NCBI GenBank assembly: GCA_900552715.1
Contig: USAV01000099.1
Location: forward strand, 1 to 6,737
Length of the DNA: 6,737 bases
Direction of reading: 5' to 3'
DNA from: an uncultured Veillonella sp.
GTDB lineage: Bacteria; Bacillota; Negativicutes; Veillonellales; Veillonellaceae
Position numbers and translations under genes: made by a program. How positions within the stretch are numbered: the stretch's first letter is position 1; each line of letters starts with the position of its first letter. The notes below the pieces were generated by a model. It had not been told where the DNA came from. It was given only the letters and a program-made list of their open reading frames with translations, and did no database searches. Shown here piece after piece: positions 5,857 to 6,737 of this stretch.

Positions 5857-6498
5857 CTAACCATTCATACGGTTAAAGTATTCAATGGCTTTTGGTGAGA
5901 ATTCAACGAATGTATTCCCATAAGAGAATGGTCCCAATTCATATGGTTGGTATACAAGGCCTATAGCGCCTTTACCTTTCAAGTAATAGTTGTCAGAAAC
6001 ATATTCTACATTCCAGTTAGGTAGTAGGTCTGCTTTTTTATGACCTTCACTGTAGAAGCGCAATATACCAGAGTTAATGCCTCCTTCTATTTGTTGTGGA
6101 TTAGCAATTTTTACATAGTTATATAGCGGAATTCTTTGGCCAGTTATCTTGTTATATACTAAGCCCTTAGTGTTATACATACCATGTGCACTACCAGCAT
6201 GATAGTGATATGTAGTTAACAAAATAGATACAACTTGATCGTCTTCATAGGTAACTTTATAATTTTGCTTTACTTGGTACGCATGTTGATCGTAATAGAC
6301 TGATTTTGCATATAAAACATAGTTAGCAATGTCTGTATTAATTGCCTTTTGTGCAAACATATTATTGGTATATACCAATGGATATTTTAATTCCATGTTT
6401 ACATCGGACTGACTACCTGTAACAACAGTTGCATACGTAGGTACCGCCAACATAACACCTAACATAGAGGTCATACATAGCTTTTTAAAGATTCCCAT
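5857..6498 (-). CDS. Exported DUF3298/RsiV-like domain protein, 213 aa
   Basis: The start is placed at the ATG at 6498, because AAGGAG lies about 8 nt upstream and MGIFKKLCMTSMLGVMLAVPTYA is a normal signal peptide, cut after about A23. The longer frame from 6525 would put nine extra residues in front. The mature protein follows the order seen in DUF4163-DUF3298 proteins. An N-terminal sheet region (about 35-95) includes KYPLVY and a helix AINTDIANYV. The C-terminal domain has YHYHAGSAHG at 97-106, the following NTKGLVYNKITGQRI, and a late GLVYQPYELGPFSYG segment. This fold occurs in the extracytoplasmic part of the anti-sigma factor RsiV, which binds lysozyme, and in PdaC-type proteins. Here there is no membrane anchor or anti-sigma domain, so the protein is probably secreted or periplasmic. 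Binding of an envelope ligand is inference. The gene is a single unit with its own promoter and terminator, just downstream of rplT. Confidence 0.85.
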   Translation of the reverse strand: MGIFKKLCMTSMLGVMLAVPTYATVVTGSQSDVNMELKYPLVYTNNMFAQKAINTDIANYVLYAKSVYYDQHAYQVKQNYKVTYEDDQVVSILLTTYHYHAGSAHGMYNTKGLVYNKITGQRIPLYNYVKIANPQQIEGGINSGILRFYSEGHKKADLLPNWNVEYVSDNYYLKGKGAIGLVYQPYELGPFSYGNTFVEFSPKAIEYFNRMNG

Positions 6499-6560
6499 AA
6501 TACTGTCTCCTTTTAACAAACACATTTAAATAGGTTATTACAGTATTAGTTCTACAAGCT

Positions 6561-6590
6561 ATAATAAAACTCCTCTTTTACAAAACACAA
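6561..6590 (-). promoter_or_regulatory. Candidate promoter of the 213-aa exported protein gene
   Basis: On the minus strand, TTGTGT at 6590-6585 and TATTAT at 6566-6561 are separated by 18 bp. This is a fair match to a sigma-A promoter. It lies after the rplT terminator and about 60 nt before the gene's ATG. Transcription would start near 6554. Confidence 0.4.
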
Positions 6591-6600
6591 TATGTGTTTT
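6582..6600. repeat. Inverted repeat covering the -35 region, candidate operator
   Basis: AAAACACA (6582-6589) and TGTGTTTT (6593-6600) are perfect reverse complements with a 3-nt ATA centre. The 19-bp element covers the candidate -35 (6585-6590) of the DUF3298-type gene, which is a typical repressor position. It is not followed by a T-run of its own, and a better terminator lies at 6625-6652. Confidence 0.4.
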
Positions 6601-6624
6601 CACTATATCATACTTTCACCATAC

Positions 6625-6652
6625 AAAAAAGGACCCTCCAAAGAGAGTCCTT
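6625..6652 (-). terminator. Rho-independent terminator of the rplT operon
   Basis: Ten-nt arms at 6629-6638 and 6643-6652 pair with one G-U wobble around a 4-nt loop. On the minus strand the GC-containing stem ends in TTTTTT. It lies about 20 nt past the stop codon of the ribosomal protein L20 gene. Confidence 0.9.
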
Positions 6653-6671
6653 AGTCTGTATTGTTATGCTA

Positions 6672-6737
6672 TTAAGCGTTTTTAGCTACTTCAACAAGTT
6701 TAGCGAATGCTGCTGCATCGTTAACTGCCAAGTCAGC
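6672..6737 (-). CDS. rplT: Ribosomal protein L20, C-terminal 21 residues (partial)
   Basis: Only the last 21 codons and the TAA stop lie in the window; the 5' part is beyond the right edge. The tail ADLAVNDAAAFAKLVEVAKN followed by Ala matches the conserved end of bacterial L20 (pattern A-D-x-A-V-x-D-x-x-A-F-x-x-L-V-E-x-A-K; the E. coli protein has ADIAVFDKVAFTALVEKAK). L20 binds 23S rRNA early in assembly of the large subunit. In most bacteria the gene is last in infC-rpmI-rplT, which agrees with the strong terminator that follows directly here. Confidence 0.85.
   Translation of the reverse strand, partial: ADLAVNDAAAFAKLVEVAKNA

Noticed and set aside
6499..6525. Upstream ATG at 6525 as start of the DUF3298-type gene
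   Set aside because: The AAGGAG box lies inside this extension and is correctly spaced for the ATG at 6498, where the signal peptide begins.
1..6737. CRISPR array, tRNA, insertion sequence or integrase
   Set aside because: No spaced direct repeats, cloverleaf-like sequences, transposase or recombinase motifs were seen. The only long similarity is the decayed gene-pair duplicate.

Overview
The window is AT-rich bacterial DNA. It most likely comes from a member of the Negativicutes such as Veillonella. The basis is the low GC, strong AAGGAGG-type ribosome binding sites, many short signal-peptide proteins of no known family, and a ribosomal protein L20 tail at the right edge. The genus is inferred, not proven.

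Left part (1-2180, + strand): one large gene stands alone between its own promoter and a long hairpin. It encodes a 659-residue protein with an apparent PD-(D/E)xK nuclease-like N-terminus fused to a DUF2075 / Schlafen-group-3-type superfamily 1 helicase domain. The promoter has an extended -10 and is flanked by two perfect inverted repeats. A role in nucleic-acid processing or phage defence is plausible but rests only on domain content.

Middle part (2181-3430): a decayed duplicate is followed by two divergent small genes. On the minus strand, 2218-2562 is a broken copy of the two-gene unit that is intact at 3486-5078. It keeps the 3' end of the exported-protein gene, joined by an internal deletion to the 3' half of the MmcQ/YjbR gene. 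Next come a 155-residue exported protein (minus strand) and, divergent from it, a 78-residue Asn- and Cys-rich exported peptide (plus strand). The latter ends in a perfect hairpin that can serve both strands.

Right part (3486-6737, all minus strand): in transcription order there is the tail of rplT with a terminator, then a 213-residue exported protein of the DUF3298/RsiV-like type with its own promoter and terminator. After that comes an apparent three-gene operon: a 184-residue exported protein, a 408-residue exported protein, and a cytosolic MmcQ/YjbR-family protein. The last gene is probably translationally coupled to the one before it. For the 408- and 213-residue genes I chose internal ATGs, because the ribosome binding sites and signal peptides fit there.

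Overall, conserved ribosomal DNA lies next to an accessory cluster of envelope proteins showing duplication and decay, plus a lone nuclease-helicase gene. No tRNA, CRISPR array, insertion sequence or complete multi-gene defence system is visible.
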